A stretch of 20,045 bases of DNA. Source: a virus. The stretch lies in IMG/VR virus record IMGVR_UViG_3300023242_000669, positions 1 through 20,045 of that record. One strand, written 5' to 3'. Position numbers and translations under genes: made by a program. Shown one piece after another: positions 1 through 7,449 of this stretch. A model generated the notes under the pieces. That model did no database searches and was not told the DNA's origin. It saw only the letters and a program-made list of their open reading frames with translations. Each line of letters begins with the position of its first letter. Positions within the stretch are counted from its first letter, which is position 1.

Positions 1-1
1 C

Positions 2-115
2 ACATGGTGCATGCGCCTAGTGCGCACCGTCTGTCCTAAAGGTCCAGTGAGCAAATCGCTTGTGGACATCGTAGATCAGTTCATTCAACACCTGGAGAGC
101 TCAAATGAAGATTAA
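2..115 (+). CDS. C-terminal end of an upstream gene (partial)
   Basis: This frame is open from the left edge to a TAA at 113-115, while the other two forward frames close within the first 40 bases. The visible tail ends VDIVDQFIQHLESSNED, a plausible amphipathic helix with an acidic end. It overlaps the start of the next gene by 11 bases, matching the tight packing seen throughout the window. The start lies outside the window, no family is recognisable from about 37 residues, and a chance open frame remains possible. Confidence 0.45.
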   Translation, partial: TWCMRLVRTVCPKGPVSKSLVDIVDQFIQHLESSNED

Positions 116-1283
116 CCTGATGAATAGCCAGCTTGTGGCCAACCTTCTCACCGAGAACTTCGGTGTGGGACCGGCAATCCTGCAAAAACTCCAGCGCCAT
201 GCATCCAAGGCCTCAATCCCCTTGGGTGTCTGGCTGGTGCAGCAAGCCATCGTGGTTGCTTCCTCTCCTTTTGAGCATGGGGATGAGGATGATGAGCGAT
301 TCAAGCCATCACCCCAAGGGGCTGAGGCTAACACCCCAGCTCCCTCCAGCAGCATGCACGACGACGATGGTGCTGATCATCCTGCTTCCTATCCTTATGG
401 GGATGAGGATCAGGATCAGGATGAGGATGAGGATGTGGCTCATTCAACGCAGGCGCCTGACGTCTTGTTTGAGCTGCCCCATACATCCGTGGAATATGAC
501 CCGTCTGTCATCCAAATGGACATTGAGTTTGAGGCGCTTTGCCTGCCTACCAGGCCTTACAACGCGTTGGTGCGCGCAGGCTACGCCAGCGTCGAACGGA
601 TTGTGGCAGCTGGTCCTAAGTTCATCTCCAAGTTGATGGGCATCGGTCCAGGTTCGATGCAAGAGATCACTGACGCCATGGCAAAGATTGGGATCAGCTT
701 TGCCCTGAATCAGGCTGGGCAGCAAGAGGAGCCAGAGGCCACAGTTGATGAGGCCACGGTAGATGCGCCCACAGCTTCGTGGCTCACAGTGGTAGATCGT
801 ACCGAGCGCATGTCTAGCCAGGACATCATGCTGACGGACTTCACTGGTGAGCTGGCCCCTGTGGTCCTGCTCGCGCATGAGGGTGTGCTGCGAGGCCTCT
901 GGCCAAACGCGCAGTTCGTCATGGACACCTACTTTGAGGATGAGAAGCCCTCCTTGAGTGAGATGGGCAGCTTCTTCACCTACATTAAGAGGCGCCTTGA
1001 GTCGATCCTGCTCGTGTCACCCAGCCAGCTTGACGAGGCTGTGAAGATGGCCCGCATCATTGGTCAAAACGAGATGTGGGCCCTCACCACTGGCGCTCAG
1101 ATGCTGTGTGCCAAGGACATGAACTACATGACCTACCGTGAGGCTTCGACGTATCTGCGGGACCTGGCTGACTATGTGGAGACCTCAGGCGATGACGTGT
1201 CACAGGACGTCTTTGATAGCATCGCAGCCGAAGACCGTGAGCGCTCTGAGGATGAGCTTGACGATGACTTCTTGGAGGATTGA
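105..1283 (+). CDS. RNA polymerase alphaCTD-like domain protein with acidic linker
   Basis: This 392-aa protein starts at an ATG preceded by GGAGAG (94-99). Residues 1-50 form a short helical region. Residues 55-115 are a low-complexity linker with acidic runs such as DEDQDQDEDED. Residues 140-199 resemble the helix-hairpin-helix C-terminal domain of bacterial RNA polymerase alpha subunits. Aligned by eye to E. coli RpoA, R150 matches R265, N153 matches N268, G181 matches G296, S184 matches S299 and E187 matches E302. These are residues known to contact DNA at UP elements or nearby; K298 is replaced by Gly. Residues 225-392 are unrecognised and end in an acidic tail (DELDDDFLED). No alpha N-terminal assembly domain is visible. 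The fused polymerase gene downstream makes a transcription role attractive, for example tethering polymerase to promoter DNA, but that is inferred. A generic helix-hairpin-helix protein is the main alternative. Confidence 0.7.
   Translation: MKINLMNSQLVANLLTENFGVGPAILQKLQRHASKASIPLGVWLVQQAIVVASSPFEHGDEDDERFKPSPQGAEANTPAPSSSMHDDDGADHPASYPYGDEDQDQDEDEDVAHSTQAPDVLFELPHTSVEYDPSVIQMDIEFEALCLPTRPYNALVRAGYASVERIVAAGPKFISKLMGIGPGSMQEITDAMAKIGISFALNQAGQQEEPEATVDEATVDAPTASWLTVVDRTERMSSQDIMLTDFTGELAPVVLLAHEGVLRGLWPNAQFVMDTYFEDEKPSLSEMGSFFTYIKRRLESILLVSPSQLDEAVKMARIIGQNEMWALTTGAQMLCAKDMNYMTYREASTYLRDLADYVETSGDDVSQDVFDSIAAEDRERSEDELDDDFLED
396..436 (+). repeat. GATGAG/GATCAG imperfect hexamer tract
   Basis: This short run of GAT-GAG and GAT-CAG units encodes alternating Asp/Glu/Gln residues in the linker of the alphaCTD-like protein. 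Such tracts change length by slippage, so the linker may vary between relatives. Confidence 0.6.
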
Positions 1284-1344
1284 TGGGCAGCGATCTGGGC
1301 AGCTCCAACATCTCCGTTTGCCTCAAGCCCTCGGTCATCTCAAC

Positions 1345-1379
1345 GTGGCGCGCCCGCCTTGTCGCGGTAGGCGCGCTAC
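1345..1379 (+). promoter_or_regulatory. GC-rich hairpin in the leader of dnaE
   Basis: A 10-bp stem pairs GTGGCGCGCC (1345-1354) with GGCGCGCTAC (1370-1379), with one G-U pair. A further 3-bp stem, CGC/GCG, forms inside the 15-base loop. It lies between the alphaCTD-like gene and the GTG start of dnaE, ending 21 bases before the start. No T-run follows, so a classical intrinsic terminator is unlikely. A pause, attenuation or mRNA-processing site fits better, but the function is inferred. Confidence 0.45.
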
Positions 1380-1400
1380 CTCCCAGCGAGGATCTTCACT

Positions 1401-4400
1401 GTGCAGAGTTATTCAGACAAGCCCTTTACTGGTGGGTCAAAGCCCACAGCTCATCTGCACGTTCACACCTGCTACTCCGTGATGGACGGACTGGGGGAGA
1501 GCAAGGAGTTCGCAGCCTTGCTGCCCCCCGGGAGCAGTCTGGCGATCACGGATCATGACTCCATGGCTGGCATCGTCTCGCACGACAAGGCTTGTCATGC
1601 TGCGGGTGTGAAACCGATCTTCGGTGTGGAGCTGACAGTGCACGGTCGCTCTCACATCACCCTACTCGCAGAGAATAATGATGGTCTGCGCAGCCTGTTT
1701 GGGCTGATGCGCCACGGGGTTAAGAAGCTCGATGATGAGAGTGGCATCGGCTACGACTTGCTCAATCGCTACTCCAAGGGGGTTATCGCGCTCAGCGGTG
1801 ACATGTCGAGCCCTATATCAAGCGCCATCCTGAGAAAAGACATCGACGCGCTGCGCTTTGGCCTGCGCAACATGCAGGACATCTACAAGGACAGATTCTA
1901 CTTGGAGTGCATTGACTGGGAGCTGCCCACCCAGCGGCGCATCAACGACAAGCTGCTAGGCATGAGCCAGAAGATGGGCATCCCCTATGTCTGGACAGCT
2001 GATGTTCACTACCCCCGAGCACAGGACGCGCAGATACAGGCGTTTCTTGTGAGTGACCGCCTGCAACGCTCAGTAGACGTCCAGGACATCCTCTACCACA
2101 AGTTCGACGGAGCTTGGCTCAAGCCACTGCCTGATGATGGCGCTCAGTGTGAGGTTGCCGAGCGTTGCCAAGCCAAGCTTGGCTACATCCCGCCGCAGCT
2201 GCCGCGTGTCAAACTGCCGGGCGGCATGACCGCTGAAGCATGGCTTGCCAAGATCTGTCATGAGGGGCTCGCGCGCGTGATGAGACGTGAACCACCTCAG
2301 GCGTACCTGGACCGTCTTGACTATGAGCTCAGCGTCATCTGCTCAATGGGCTACGCCTCCTATTACCTGATCGTGCAAGACTTCATTCAGTGGGCCAAGG
2401 ACGACGGAATCCTGGTGGGGCCTGGGCGCGGCTCAGGCGCTGCATCTATCGCTGCTTGGTCCATCGGGATCACGCTCGTCGACCCCATTGCACAGCGACT
2501 GACGTTCGAGCGCTTCCTCAACCCTGACCGTGTGTCGATGCCTGACTTCGACATCGACTTCCCCCGGGAATCTCGTCAGAGGGTGATCAACTACATCCAA
2601 TCCAAGTATGGCGAAGCCTCTGTTTGCGGCATCAGCACCTACAACGACTATGCCGCGAAAAAGAGCTGGGGCGTGGTCGCGCGCCTCACTTCGGTCTCCC
2701 ACTCTGTCGCGGACGGTATCAGCAAGAAGTATTTGAAGAATGTCACGGATCTAGGTGTCGCCATCAAGGGTGGTCACCTTGACGAGCTGTTCAAAGCGAA
2801 GAATGGCCCGATATGGCGCCAGTACATGAACATCGCTGCGCGCATGTCGAGTGGCAAGCGAGAGCGCAGTCGTCACGCTGCTGGCCTGATCATCACTGAC
2901 GGCGCCATCACAGACCTTCTGCCTGTTGATGGCTTTGGCAACTGCCAAGTCGAGCACTCAGCTGCTGAGAAGTTGGGTGGCGTGAAGTTCGACCTGCTAG
3001 GCCTGATGGAGCTTGATGTCGCGTCACTGTGCTGTGGCTGGATCGGGATGAGTCATGATGAGCTCATGAGCATTAATACTGATGACCCATCCATCTATCG
3101 TCTCATCAACGCAGGCCATACCGCAGGCACGTTCCAGCTAGGCGGAGTTGGCTTTACCGACTTCCTAGTCACCCACCTCAAACCTCAGTGCTACAACGAC
3201 ATCTGCGCTGCGGTCGCGCTGTATCGCCCTGGTCCCATGGATATGGGGTCGCACATCGACTTCGCCATGCGTCGCCACGGCCTAGTGGATTGGCAGCCCA
3301 TCCACCCTGCGCTGAGCAGCACAACGGATGACACCTACGGCATCCTTGTCTATCAAGAGCAGGTGATCGAGGCGATCCGAGCATTTACGGGCTGGAGCGC
3401 TGCGAAGGGAGATCTGGTGCGTCGCGCCATGGGCAAGAAGCTCGCATCAGAGATGGCAGCTCTCCAAGACGACTTCGCCGCCTCGTCTGTGGCTATGGGC
3501 TTCACGGACAGCGAGGCCCGCCTAGTGTGGTCCTTGGTGGAGACCTTCGCTGGGTACGGGTTCAACCGTGCTCACAGCGCCGTCTACGCGATGCTCGCCT
3601 GCATCACAGCCTGGCTGAAGGCTAACCATACAGCTGCATTCATCTCAGCCTCCTGTCACGTGCGCAGTGACGACCTAGAAAAGGTCGGCCAAATCCTTAA
3701 GGACGGCATCACCTTGGGCGCCGACACGGTGTGGCCTGATGTGCAGCTCTCACCAGCCCAGACAACACCTCGCGATGGCCGAGTGATGTTTGGGCTTGGC
3801 ATGATTAAGGGGATGTCTCAAGACCTCGCCCACCTCATCGAGCTTGAACAACCCTTCCAGAGCCTGAGGGACTTCGTGGTCCGCTGCCATCCTGACGCAG
3901 GCAGTCTCAACACGCTCTTCATAGCAGGTGCGCTCAGTCCTCTGATGGGTCTCACAGGTGGGCTGATGCAAGAGCTCGACCTTCATGCAGCGTTTGCCGA
4001 GAAGGCCCGCGAAATGTCGCAGCGCTCTAGGCGCGATGGACGCTCCCAGTCTTCATTGTACGCCATCGCCCCAGGCGTCACTGACCCGGCGTACGAGCTC
4101 ACCCCGACTCCGATGCGCGGCGATGGCCTCTTCGAGTTTGCGTTCAAGCGCCGTCAGCTGCTGGGTACATGGGGCGGTTCGAGCCCGCTGGATATGGCAG
4201 CCGACTACTGCAACATCTTCAGAACTAACACTGTCGATTCCGTTTTTGACGTGCCAAAAGGCGTGCCTGTAAGCATCATTGGCGTGGTGGTTGATGTTTA
4301 TCTGACCGCCAAGCAGCGAGCTGACGGATCTGAGTACAAATACGCCCGCATCAAGATCGAGGACGAGACTGGTGCGATTTCAGCGATGTGGTTCATTCAA

Positions 4401-4565
4401 TGCGATCCGGATAGGGTGCCTGTAGGATCGCTTGTTATGGCCTCATGTGAGGTGGACCTATGGAAGGGTAACCAGTCGCTCAAAGTGATCAAAATCAACC
4501 AACTCAAAGAGGTTGGCTCAGCCATCTTCATGATGAAGGAGACACAAGATGCAGCGCGAATTTAA
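1401..4565 (+). CDS. dnaE: DNA polymerase III alpha subunit (C-family replicase)
   Basis: This 1054-aa protein copies DNA at the phage replication fork. An N-terminal PHP domain starts near residue 18 (HLHVHTCYS), with TDHD and GVEL motifs and a DVHYP motif in the normal order. The polymerase core has the family's GPGRGSGAAS motif, then PDFDIDF with catalytic D382 and D384. The third catalytic aspartate is D531 in VKFDLLGL. YRPGPMDMGSH, YQEQV and GYGFNRAHS follow in the usual order. An OB-fold-like region lies at about residues 950-1030. The length is slightly below that of E. coli DnaE (1160 aa). The start is GTG at 1401, with GAGGA upstream and an in-frame stop at 1368. The gene overlaps the exonuclease gene by 17 bases, which suggests coupled translation. 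Large phages more often carry B- or A-family polymerases, so this is a distinctive choice. Confidence 0.95.
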   Translation: MQSYSDKPFTGGSKPTAHLHVHTCYSVMDGLGESKEFAALLPPGSSLAITDHDSMAGIVSHDKACHAAGVKPIFGVELTVHGRSHITLLAENNDGLRSLFGLMRHGVKKLDDESGIGYDLLNRYSKGVIALSGDMSSPISSAILRKDIDALRFGLRNMQDIYKDRFYLECIDWELPTQRRINDKLLGMSQKMGIPYVWTADVHYPRAQDAQIQAFLVSDRLQRSVDVQDILYHKFDGAWLKPLPDDGAQCEVAERCQAKLGYIPPQLPRVKLPGGMTAEAWLAKICHEGLARVMRREPPQAYLDRLDYELSVICSMGYASYYLIVQDFIQWAKDDGILVGPGRGSGAASIAAWSIGITLVDPIAQRLTFERFLNPDRVSMPDFDIDFPRESRQRVINYIQSKYGEASVCGISTYNDYAAKKSWGVVARLTSVSHSVADGISKKYLKNVTDLGVAIKGGHLDELFKAKNGPIWRQYMNIAARMSSGKRERSRHAAGLIITDGAITDLLPVDGFGNCQVEHSAAEKLGGVKFDLLGLMELDVASLCCGWIGMSHDELMSINTDDPSIYRLINAGHTAGTFQLGGVGFTDFLVTHLKPQCYNDICAAVALYRPGPMDMGSHIDFAMRRHGLVDWQPIHPALSSTTDDTYGILVYQEQVIEAIRAFTGWSAAKGDLVRRAMGKKLASEMAALQDDFAASSVAMGFTDSEARLVWSLVETFAGYGFNRAHSAVYAMLACITAWLKANHTAAFISASCHVRSDDLEKVGQILKDGITLGADTVWPDVQLSPAQTTPRDGRVMFGLGMIKGMSQDLAHLIELEQPFQSLRDFVVRCHPDAGSLNTLFIAGALSPLMGLTGGLMQELDLHAAFAEKAREMSQRSRRDGRSQSSLYAIAPGVTDPAYELTPTPMRGDGLFEFAFKRRQLLGTWGGSSPLDMAADYCNIFRTNTVDSVFDVPKGVPVSIIGVVVDVYLTAKQRADGSEYKYARIKIEDETGAISAMWFIQCDPDRVPVGSLVMASCEVDLWKGNQSLKVIKINQLKEVGSAIFMMKETQDAARI

Positions 4566-5196
4566 CAAGATCCTCGTGTTCGACTTTGAGACTGGCGGCT
4601 TCAGCACCGACAAAAACGGCATCGTCCAAGTGGGCTGTGTAGCCTTTGACAGGACGGGCAAGGAGCTTGGTGCCTACAGTCAGATCGTGAACAACGACCT
4701 CCATATCGAGCCATCGGCCGAGCGTGTTCATGGCATCTCGAAGCAAGCCTGCAAGACACAGGGTGTTCCGCTAGATGTGGCCATTAAGAAGATGCTGAGC
4801 TGGTACGATCGCGCTGACTGCCACGTCACATTCAATGGCCTGGCGTTCGATATGCGTTTTTTGCGCGCTGAGGCCGCACGGTGTAACCTCACAGTGCATG
4901 AGGATCCTGAGATGCATATCGACATGTTCCGCATCATGAAGCTCATCATCGACCCTAAGATCCTGAAGCGCAGCCTTCAAGCCTGCTGCGTCGAGTACGG
5001 GGTACCCCTCGAAAAAGCGCACGATGCCACAGCTGACGCGCGCGCCACAGGTCACCTGATGTTTGAGGTCATGGCGCGTCATAGTCTGACCCTGGAGCAG
5101 CTGGCATCCCGTAACATCCCGCTGCCAGATTCACGATTCGGCATGGACCCGATGTATGCCCTGTTCTGTGGGGCCTCATCTGTGAAGAACTACTAA
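4549..5196 (+). CDS. DEDDh 3'-5' exonuclease, DnaQ/RNase T-like (probable proofreader)
   Basis: This 215-aa protein has the complete DEDDh catalytic set. D12 and E14 lie in FDFETG, D101 in FNGLAFD, and H158 and D163 in HDATADA. These residues coordinate two metal ions for removal of 3' nucleotides. The length fits the DnaQ epsilon catalytic domain or RNase T families. The start ATG lies 17 bases inside the end of dnaE in another frame. The tight coupling suggests a replicase/proofreader pair like alpha-epsilon, although no clamp-binding motif was identified. A general DNA or RNA exonuclease is the alternative. Confidence 0.88.
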   Translation: MQREFNKILVFDFETGGFSTDKNGIVQVGCVAFDRTGKELGAYSQIVNNDLHIEPSAERVHGISKQACKTQGVPLDVAIKKMLSWYDRADCHVTFNGLAFDMRFLRAEAARCNLTVHEDPEMHIDMFRIMKLIIDPKILKRSLQACCVEYGVPLEKAHDATADARATGHLMFEVMARHSLTLEQLASRNIPLPDSRFGMDPMYALFCGASSVKNY

Positions 5197-5200
5197 GGTG
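5195..5200 (+). promoter_or_regulatory. Ribosome-binding site AAGGTG favouring the start at 5206
   Basis: AAGGTG overlaps the exonuclease stop codon. It leaves only 2 bases before the ATG at 5203 but 5 before the ATG at 5206, so the second ATG is the likelier start of the nuclease gene. Confidence 0.5.
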
Positions 5201-5202
5201 AA

Positions 5203-5877
5203 ATGATGCCGTTGCAACATGGAGAGCGCCAACGCCACGGGCGGCTAGCAGAGGTGAGGGCCGCGCGGATGCTATCCGCGCTAGGTCTTGATGTTGAGAT
5301 CTCTCGCTCAGCGCGAGCTCCCTTTGACCTGCTGGTTGAGGGGGAGCCGGTTGAGGTGAAGGCTGCCATCAAGACCTCCTACCCTGGCTCCAAAGGGGGC
5401 AACGTCACTGCGTGGGTGTTCAGCAACTTCCATGGCGCCGATCAGGCACGCTACTATCTGCTCCTGTGCATGGATCCCAAGCGACGTCGCGTCCTCACTT
5501 GGTACATGATCCCCTCAAAGGAAGCTCCGCAGCGAACGTTGAGCATCACTGAGGGCGAGTCTGCCAAATACAGCGCCTATAAAGAGAGCCTCCCATCCAA
5601 GTGGCAGGCTGCCGTGGAGAAGCAGGCATCCGCCTATGCGAACATCCCCAACCGTCCTTATCCCCCCATGGCGAGCGGATCGGGGCGTTCTTTCGTGAAT
5701 GTTAAGAACCATGCACCACCTGGTCCCAGAGTCTTTCTTTCTGACCCCTCATCGCTGCCCAAGAGGGTGCAAGTTGCACGTGCCGTAGCTCAGTCAATGG
5801 CAGGCAAGAGCTGGGCACGCCGTCAGGTGTATGGGGATTCGTTCGATGTCATCTACTCCAAGGGAGCAAGGCCGTGA
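5203..5877 (+). CDS. PD-(D/E)XK-superfamily nuclease
   Basis: The N-terminal 60 residues of this 224-aa protein carry the pattern of restriction-like and Holliday-junction-resolvase-like nucleases. E17 lies in an early helix (GRLAEVRAARML), D42 in the strand PFDLLV, and E51-x-K53 in VEVKAA. A Trp/Tyr-rich strand region follows (AWVFSNF, RYYLLL, LTWYMIP). The C-terminal third is Pro- and Arg-rich and unrecognised. The context between replication genes and an HU-like gene suggests recombination, repair or processing of replicated DNA, but the substrate is unknown. Two adjacent ATGs exist; the second, at 5206, is better spaced from AAGGTG (5195-5200). The end overlaps the next gene by 4 bases (GTGA). 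Confidence 0.7.
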   Translation: MMPLQHGERQRHGRLAEVRAARMLSALGLDVEISRSARAPFDLLVEGEPVEVKAAIKTSYPGSKGGNVTAWVFSNFHGADQARYYLLLCMDPKRRRVLTWYMIPSKEAPQRTLSITEGESAKYSAYKESLPSKWQAAVEKQASAYANIPNRPYPPMASGSGRSFVNVKNHAPPGPRVFLSDPSSLPKRVQVARAVAQSMAGKSWARRQVYGDSFDVIYSKGARP

Positions 5878-6176
5878 ACCATAAAGACCTCGTATTGTCA
5901 GTACGATCGCGCTGCGATGGTGTGACAAAGGAGCAAGTCCGCGAGGTGTTGACACATCTAGTGGACGTCGTGACCGAGAGCCTGTGCAAGGGCGATACTG
6001 TGCGACTTGAGGGTCTTGGGACGCTCGATGTTGTTTGGTTAGAAGAGAAGTGCGTCAAGACAGGCATTGATGGCGAGAGCCACAACCTGCCCCGTCGCCG
6101 CGTCCCCAAGTTTCGTTTCTCACGTGTGTTGCGCAAGTCCGTTTCGAGCAAGGAGGTTGATCATGGCGATGGATAA
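5874..6176 (+). CDS. HU/IHF-family DNA-binding protein
   Basis: This 100-aa basic protein follows the HU/IHF fold in order. Two N-terminal helices run across residues 1-40 (KDLVLSVRS, TKEQVREVLTHLVDVV). The signature turn LEGLGTLDV matches the family's GFGTF region. A beta arm follows, and the C-terminal VPKFRFSRVLRKSV matches the usual PxFKxGKxLKxxV end. These proteins bend DNA and act in packaging, recombination or transcription. The usual Arg-Asn-Pro at the arm tip, whose proline intercalates in DNA, is not visible; the region reads VKTGIDGES instead. The gene starts with GTG in a 4-base overlap with the nuclease gene and ends 14 bases inside the next gene. Confidence 0.87.
   Translation: MNHKDLVLSVRSRCDGVTKEQVREVLTHLVDVVTESLCKGDTVRLEGLGTLDVVWLEEKCVKTGIDGESHNLPRRRVPKFRFSRVLRKSVSSKEVDHGDG
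6150..6156 (+). promoter_or_regulatory. Strong Shine-Dalgarno AAGGAGG setting the start at 6163
   Basis: A near-perfect AAGGAGG lies 6 bases before the ATG at 6163, inside the end of the HU-like gene. It excludes the longer frame that opens at 6067 and indicates a bacterial-type ribosome in the host. Confidence 0.8.
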
Positions 6177-6378
6177 GTACGGCGTCTATACGGGCACCAG
6201 CCCAACAAACCTGGATAAGCAGGCTCAGGCCGAGATCTGTCCAAGCTGCGGACACGCAGTGGAGTACTATGGCAGTGTCAAGATGTGCGCCAAGTGCGGA
6301 TCTAAGCCCTTTGAGTCCCGCACAGGCATCCGAAAAGAAGCAGACCTTTCATACCTTCGCAAGGGAGACAAGCCATGA
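6163..6378 (+). CDS. Small zinc-ribbon protein
   Basis: This 71-aa protein has two Cys pairs, CPSC at residues 26-29 and CAKC at 42-45, spaced as in a rubredoxin-like zinc ribbon. The flanks are short and charged. It has no visible catalytic domain and is more likely an adaptor or nucleic-acid-binding protein than an enzyme. The LDKQA motif at residues 17-21 recurs in other proteins of the window. It overlaps the HU-like gene by 14 bases and the next gene by 4 (ATGA), so these genes are probably co-translated. Confidence 0.75.
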   Translation: MAMDKYGVYTGTSPTNLDKQAQAEICPSCGHAVEYYGSVKMCAKCGSKPFESRTGIRKEADLSYLRKGDKP

Positions 6379-7439
6379 TCGATATCAAGGTGCGCCGTAC
6401 GCCAGGTCGTGTCATCGATCAGCTTGATGACCCGGGCTTCGGCTTTGATAAGATGGCATCTGAGTGGCCCGAGGAGATGGAGAATCCCCTCGGACGTCAG
6501 CCAGCAGGCCATGCCTACGCAGCTATGGTCGATGACGGCCTGATGAAGCGCTCAGCTTACCCCATCAACTCCCCTGAGGAGGCGTTGGCAAGCTCCATGT
6601 ACTTCGTGATGTACGGAGCTGCGCTCATGGTTGACGACCAGGAGGCGCTGAAGAAGGTGGCGTTTGAGCTGCGCGAAGCGCGCCTTGCCCACGGCGTTGT
6701 GCTCGACTCGGGCTTCGGCGAGTTCGTAAAGCGCGCGATGCGCGTGGATCCGCCCCCGATGGAGGTCTACGCTGACTCAGTGGGTCACCTGCCCGTGACT
6801 ACGCCTGACCAGCTCATGAAGAGCGCTGAGCTGTTCAAGCGTTACGAGGACCGTTGGGATCCCTCAGATGCTGCGGCCATCGCATCGCGCATGCACAAGG
6901 TGGCAGCTCACCTCGGTGTTGGCTTTGAGCACGACCTGCCCCCACATGAGGAGTGGGATCTGGCAGAATCGTTCTTCAGCCAGATGGACAAGCGCGCGCG
7001 CTTGGTGTCAAGCTTCGAGGACTACGACGACAAGGATGTCTACCTTTGGGGTTGTCAGACCCTCAAGGAGGCAGCTGTCGAGTCAATGCAAAACGAGTCG
7101 AAATCCTGGCTCGTTGACGTCATCGAAGCTGTACAAGAGCTCGATAAAAGTGCAGGTTTGGAGCACCGGTGGAACCGAGATTTCCTGGATCCAGCACGTA
7201 GCGTGTTAGTCAACCGACCAGAGCCGAGCGCCATGGACTCCATTCGGGAGCAGACGCATCAGGGCACCACGAGGATCTTTGACAAGTCCCTTCAGGTCGA
7301 CGGGTGGGACAAGATGGCCAGCGACAAGGCCTACCCCCAGGACCTGATCGATTACGTCAAGGAGAGCCCGCAGGAGCGCCTGCCGCAGCTGCCCCCGTAT
7401 ATCAGGGAGGGCATGGAGAAGTATCTCGGCCTAACCTGA
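6375..7439 (+). CDS. Unrecognised 354-aa acidic protein with repeated DKxA motifs
   Basis: No family is recognised. The protein is soluble-looking, mostly helical and rich in acidic residues, with no signal peptide or membrane segment. Short motifs of the form hydrophobic-Asp-Lys-x-Ala recur: FDKMAS at residues 24-29, MDKRAR near 207, LDKSAG near 264 and WDKMAS at 311-316. Similar motifs occur in neighbouring proteins. Its ATG overlaps the zinc-ribbon gene's stop codon (ATGA). The position two genes before a portal-like gene suggests a virion or head-assembly component, which is inference only. Confidence 0.7.
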   Translation: MIDIKVRRTPGRVIDQLDDPGFGFDKMASEWPEEMENPLGRQPAGHAYAAMVDDGLMKRSAYPINSPEEALASSMYFVMYGAALMVDDQEALKKVAFELREARLAHGVVLDSGFGEFVKRAMRVDPPPMEVYADSVGHLPVTTPDQLMKSAELFKRYEDRWDPSDAAAIASRMHKVAAHLGVGFEHDLPPHEEWDLAESFFSQMDKRARLVSSFEDYDDKDVYLWGCQTLKEAAVESMQNESKSWLVDVIEAVQELDKSAGLEHRWNRDFLDPARSVLVNRPEPSAMDSIREQTHQGTTRIFDKSLQVDGWDKMASDKAYPQDLIDYVKESPQERLPQLPPYIREGMEKYLGLT

Positions 7440-7449
7440 GAGATGGAAC

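Noticed and set aside
444-878. Minus-strand open frames opposite the alphaCTD-like gene and elsewhere
   Set aside because: They are shadows of strongly coding plus-strand genes, with unnatural Arg/His/Ser-rich translations and no conserved motifs.
1283-1558. Possible 91-aa gene from ATG 1283, following GGAGGA
   Set aside because: It overlaps dnaE by 158 bases in another frame, its ribosome-binding site is too close, and the translation is low-complexity with no recognisable domain. The start of dnaE at 1401 explains the region better.
6067-6162. Longer N-terminus of the zinc-ribbon protein
   Set aside because: The extra 32 codons lie inside the HU-like gene, and a strong AAGGAGG directs initiation at 6163.
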